From the NCBI GenBank assembly GCA_937897325.1, contig CALCOY010000034.1, positions 1-64,000 on the forward strand: 64,000 nt of DNA, given 5' to 3'. The notes beneath the pieces were generated by a model. That model did no database searches, was not told the DNA's origin, and worked only from the letters and a program-made list of their open reading frames with translations. The stretch comes from an uncultured Shimia sp. Its GTDB lineage: Bacteria; Pseudomonadota; Alphaproteobacteria; Rhodobacterales; Rhodobacteraceae. Shown in pieces: positions 61,175 to 64,000 of this stretch (position 1 is the first letter of the stretch; every line of letters starts with the position of its first letter). Made by a program: the position numbers and the translations under genes.

Positions 61175-63093
61175 CCCAAACCTCTGATCAAATGGAACTG
61201 CGCGAAGACGAGATCGTGGCCCACTACCCGATGGCGCTTGCCATGCTCGAAGGTTTTGACCATGCACCGCGGATCGGGAAGGCGGACGAAGCGCCGAAGG
61301 AGGAACGCAGTGCCGGGATCGGGACGCGGCGGCGGTTTCGAACCACGACGCCCGGCCTTGTGACGCGCCGGACGACACCCACCGGGGTGGTGCAACTGAT
61401 CGAACGGATCGAGGGCGAAGATCTCGTCTCTCCCCAGCAGGCCACTGTGCTGAATGTGCTGCGCCGGGCCGTGTCAATCGCACTGGCTGTCGCGGATAAC
61501 TACGCCGAAACCAGTGGCCTTGCCGATCTCAAGCGCGCCAATCTCGAAGGTGCGCTGCCCGCCGCGCGCAAAACCGAATTCAGTGAGATGCTGGGGGCTG
61601 AGGCGCTTGTCACGCTTTACACCTTTGGTAACGCGGCCGCCTACCTGCTCGGCCCGCATCAGACGGAAGTGACGGTTGAAGTGGGCGAGGTCGAGGAGAT
61701 CCTGACGGACAATGGCCAGACCGCCCTTCATGGTGCCTTGTGGGAACTCGATCATGACATCGCGGCCCATGTGATCGACGACGCGCGCCTTGTCGCGACC
61801 GTCAGTGCCTTTGCCGAGGCGTTGATGGAGAAAGTCGCCCTGCGCGCTCAGACAGCCCCGCGCCTGGAGACCTTCACAAGCGCAAGTTGGCGGGTCGAGG
61901 CGGATGATTTCACCATCGACGGGTTTTCGCCTGCGACCAAGGCGAAATCCTCTACCCTCACCATGACCTTCAAGAAACCAAACGAGGTCGTGGGCAACCA
62001 TATCGCCAAATATCAGGCGATGAAACTTGCCAAGATGCTGATGGCTTACGATTTTGATCGGCGACTTAACCCGTTCGCGGAGCTTGGCGGGTTCATATTC
62101 ACCTTCATGGGGGATGGGGCGCCGGGCACGGGGAAGACGACGTTAATCCAAATGATGGCGGGGATCATCAACGATTACTGCCAGATCGCAGGTTATCCGT
62201 TCCGCTACCAGAATTTCGGGATCGATAATATCGACAGCTATCAGGGCAAGTCGGGCCAGAACGCGAAGGCGTTTATCCAGAACGTGATCGACCCGCACGT
62301 GATCGGCTTCGGCACTATCGACGACATCGACCAGATCGCGGGCAAGCGCGGCGACCGGCAATCAAGCGCAGGCCAGCAAGAGGTGACGGCCGTCTTTATG
62401 GAGGCGTTTGCGGGGGCCAACACGGTTGTTCGTGGAAACTGCACGTTCGGCATGTTCTCGAACTACCCCGAGAATGTGGACGATGCGCTGCGCCAACGGG
62501 CCGGGGCGCGGTTCCTGGTCGACGGGCCGCAGACCCGAGAGGACTACGTGGATATCCTGGCACTTCTTATGGGCAAGAACCACGATATCCCGATGGGCGA
62601 TCACGAGCTTTTCGCTGCGCAAGAGATCAAGAAGGCCGTCGCCGCGTCCTTTGAAAGCCACGGTCGCCCGCAAGAGGCGGGGCTGGTCGCCGTCTTCGAT
62701 GAGGTGCAGGGCAAGGTAGGTGCGCTCGACACGATTGCGAAACTGGGGGCTTACCTGAAAGGCATCCAGGAGGCCGATCCCCGCTTTACCGGGCGAGCGA
62801 TCAAGAACATCACGGATGCCATAAAGGTCCGCGCGATGGATTTCGAGTTGCCCGATGACTGGATGGAAGAGCCGGACCTGTTCTTATTTAAGGGCTATGA
62901 CCAGAAAAAAGGGATGATCGCAGAACTGCGCCAACCGATCACAGTCGACATGGTCGTGCAGGAAATCAACCGCTACGCAGATTCGGAATTCCGTTATGCG
63001 GATAAATCGGACGAGGTCGCGATTGAAGGGATGGTGCGAGACTTTGGCCGTCAGGAAGAAGCGAAACGGCGGTATTTGGAGGGGAAGGGGTGA
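61171..63093 (+). CDS. AAA+ ATPase of the PspA-linked cluster
   Basis: The 640-aa product has an N-terminal ~290-residue region of unknown fold and a single AAA+ module. Walker A is GDGAPGTGKTTLIQMMAG (about residues 313-326), Walker B lies in VIGFGTIDDIDQIAGKRGDR (about 375-385), and an arginine-rich sensor stretch in DDALRQRAGARFLVDG (about 440-455). No transmembrane helix or protease domain is visible. Classical PspF also pairs an ATPase with PspA but is an enhancer-binding regulator; this protein has no HTH and looks like a mechanical ATPase. Its start overlaps the two-helix gene by 4 nt. Confidence 0.85.
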   Translation: MTQTSDQMELREDEIVAHYPMALAMLEGFDHAPRIGKADEAPKEERSAGIGTRRRFRTTTPGLVTRRTTPTGVVQLIERIEGEDLVSPQQATVLNVLRRAVSIALAVADNYAETSGLADLKRANLEGALPAARKTEFSEMLGAEALVTLYTFGNAAAYLLGPHQTEVTVEVGEVEEILTDNGQTALHGALWELDHDIAAHVIDDARLVATVSAFAEALMEKVALRAQTAPRLETFTSASWRVEADDFTIDGFSPATKAKSSTLTMTFKKPNEVVGNHIAKYQAMKLAKMLMAYDFDRRLNPFAELGGFIFTFMGDGAPGTGKTTLIQMMAGIINDYCQIAGYPFRYQNFGIDNIDSYQGKSGQNAKAFIQNVIDPHVIGFGTIDDIDQIAGKRGDRQSSAGQQEVTAVFMEAFAGANTVVRGNCTFGMFSNYPENVDDALRQRAGARFLVDGPQTREDYVDILALLMGKNHDIPMGDHELFAAQEIKKAVAASFESHGRPQEAGLVAVFDEVQGKVGALDTIAKLGAYLKGIQEADPRFTGRAIKNITDAIKVRAMDFELPDDWMEEPDLFLFKGYDQKKGMIAELRQPITVDMVVQEINRYADSEFRYADKSDEVAIEGMVRDFGRQEEAKRRYLEGKG

Positions 63094-63608
63094 AAGATCG
63101 AGGGCCTTTTCACAGTGCCGATACCACTGGCGGATGGCGCAACCATTACGCTAGAATTAGAAGATGGGGACGGCGCGTTTTAGAACTAGCAAAACGGGAA
63201 GCGATTCAAGAAATTGATCATCAAGATCTTGTCGACTTTGCGTTGGTGTATTTCATTTGGGCGCATTCATTGCTTGAATGGTTGGTCGTTGATGAAGCGT
63301 CAAAAGCTGATTCATCAAAAGCGGCGGCGTTCGGACACCCGCAATGGCGGCTGCTCTGCGCATTGGCAAACAGAAGCAGACACTTCGACCAGACCCTAAA
63401 GGTTGACCAACTCGATAAATATTGGTCGATCAAACGGAGCTATGATCCGTTTTTATCACAGCTGACCGATCAGTCAGGAGTCGGCACCCAAATAGTCTAT
63501 AATGGTCAGAAGTATGCCTTGTCAGAGTTGGTGAGGCGTATCTCAAAAATGTGGAGTGACATTCTTGATCAAAGTGACCTTAATCCTGACGAATTGTGGC
63601 GGCCGTAA
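63090..63608 (+). CDS. Hypothetical protein, AT-rich insert (HEPN-like pattern)
   Basis: The 172-aa soluble helical product begins with GTG at 63090, overlapping the AAA+ stop by 4 nt. It is clearly AT-richer than its neighbours: 60-bp blocks around 63181-63300 count 38-45 percent GC, so it looks like a later insertion. The segment WRLLCALANRSRHFDQTLKV ends in an R...H arrangement reminiscent of HEPN-type families often tied to defence. That resemblance is weak and I have no other support. It is expressed with the AAA+ gene. Confidence 0.62.
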   Translation: MKDRGPFHSADTTGGWRNHYARIRRWGRRVLELAKREAIQEIDHQDLVDFALVYFIWAHSLLEWLVVDEASKADSSKAAAFGHPQWRLLCALANRSRHFDQTLKVDQLDKYWSIKRSYDPFLSQLTDQSGVGTQIVYNGQKYALSELVRRISKMWSDILDQSDLNPDELWRP

Positions 63609-63617
63609 GGGTACACA

Positions 63618-64000
63618 ATGAAACGCCTCATCCAGCGCGGGCTCATGTTCGGGAACCTCTACCATGTGGCCTCTCCGCCGATGGTGGAGCGGTACAATCG
63701 GGCGCTTGAGCATTTGACGGGCAAGCGGACGGCTTTGACCGATTTTCACATCGACATTTCGGGTTTTGCGCCGGAGATCGGGCATGAATTGGGGGATGAG
63801 CTTTATCTTAACCACAATGGCGTCAACCGGCAGTTTATTCTGCTGAGCACGGAGCAGAAGCGCGCGCCGTTGCTCAATGCGAAATTCTCGACCTCGCGGC
63901 ATGTGCTCCGGCATTTCATTGAAGAGAACGAGAACGCGCTTTTCGCCCTGACCGCGCGGGATGCGGTGGCAGGGGAGCTTGTCAATTCGGTCTTTGATAT
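63618..64000 (+). CDS. Uncharacterised protein, possibly DUF6638 (3' end outside window)
   Basis: An open frame starts at ATG 63618 and runs off the right edge; 127 residues are visible. It starts MKRLIQRGLMFGNLYHVASP, continues VERYNRALEHLTGKRTALTD and FHIDISGFAPEIGHELGDEL, and is GC-rich like the AAA+ gene. I recall a DUF6638 group in Rhodobacterales with this kind of start, but this is memory, not a search. It follows the AT-rich insert by 9 nt and looks like a further core member of the cluster. Confidence 0.6.
   Translation, partial: MKRLIQRGLMFGNLYHVASPPMVERYNRALEHLTGKRTALTDFHIDISGFAPEIGHELGDELYLNHNGVNRQFILLSTEQKRAPLLNAKFSTSRHVLRHFIEENENALFALTARDAVAGELVNSVFD

Overview
The window looks like a chromosomal segment of an alphaproteobacterium of the Rhodobacterales (Roseobacter/Rhodobacter type). 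The support is the GC-rich codon use (often G or C in third position), the rpsF-rpsR-rplI and fabD-fabG-acpP blocks, the typical tRNA-Glu(TTC), the cytochrome b561-YceI fusion, the DUF1178/DUF983/DUF3572 housekeeping set, and two copies of an intergenic 'cc(t)ccggcgggGATATTT' type repeat that I associate with this order. This is inference from gene content; no database was searched. I see no prophage, insertion sequence or CRISPR array.

Layout. 1-3.0 kb: a less GC-rich stretch with an AraC/GyrI-like regulator and an EamA exporter around 600 bp of featureless DNA. 3.0-5.0 kb: ribosomal operon rpsF-rpsR-rplI (minus) and a small membrane protein. 5.1-8.0 kb: a broken LysE exporter and two YceI-domain genes, one fused to cytochrome b561. 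8.1-13.6 kb: fatty-acid genes fabD, fabG, acpP, then two acetyltransferases, a HisA-like paralogue lacking both catalytic aspartates, a flavin reductase and an EcsC protein. 13.6-16.1 kb: modABC molybdate transporter. 16.3-21.8 kb: Nudix, DUF1178, SDR, aspartokinase and the nitrogen-PTS enzyme I (ptsP).

21.8-33.4 kb: a complete-looking galactoside island. An IclR regulator and an ABC ATPase are transcribed divergently from a sugar-binding protein, two permeases, a GH4 alpha-galactosidase, an SDR (probable galactose dehydrogenase), KDGal kinase, KDPGal aldolase, a lactonase and a GH42 beta-galactosidase. Together they would import galactosides, release galactose and oxidise it by the De Ley-Doudoroff route; only the galactonate dehydratase is not here. 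Two adjacent palindromes in the divergent promoter region are likely operators.

33.4-49.4 kb: ilvC with two divergent Lrp/AsnC regulators, a class V aminotransferase, Nudix and DUF983 genes, a small signalling cassette (EF-hand protein, ECF sigma factor, probable anti-sigma, CpxP-like protein), a PleD-like diguanylate cyclase with degenerate receivers, an MttB-family methyltransferase, a TetR regulator, homoserine dehydrogenase, glpX, recJ and tRNA-Glu. 49.4-56.2 kb: an H-NOX/diguanylate cyclase pair whose H-NOX has lost its haem ligand, a threonine-dehydratase-like enzyme, a semialdehyde dehydrogenase, a kynurenine-formamidase-like hydrolase and creatinase.

56.3-64.0 kb (runs off the right edge) is the most interesting region. 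A TetR-PspA-YiaAB operon (minus) is divergent from a plus-strand cluster encoding a long coiled-coil protein, a 371-aa protein of unknown family, small membrane proteins, a 640-aa AAA+ ATPase and the start of another uncharacterised protein. Four TGAAC-N3-GTTCA sites flank the TetR gene. Two AT-richer genes are wedged into the plus-strand cluster. I read this as a candidate membrane-stress or membrane-remodelling system built on PspA and an AAA+ motor.
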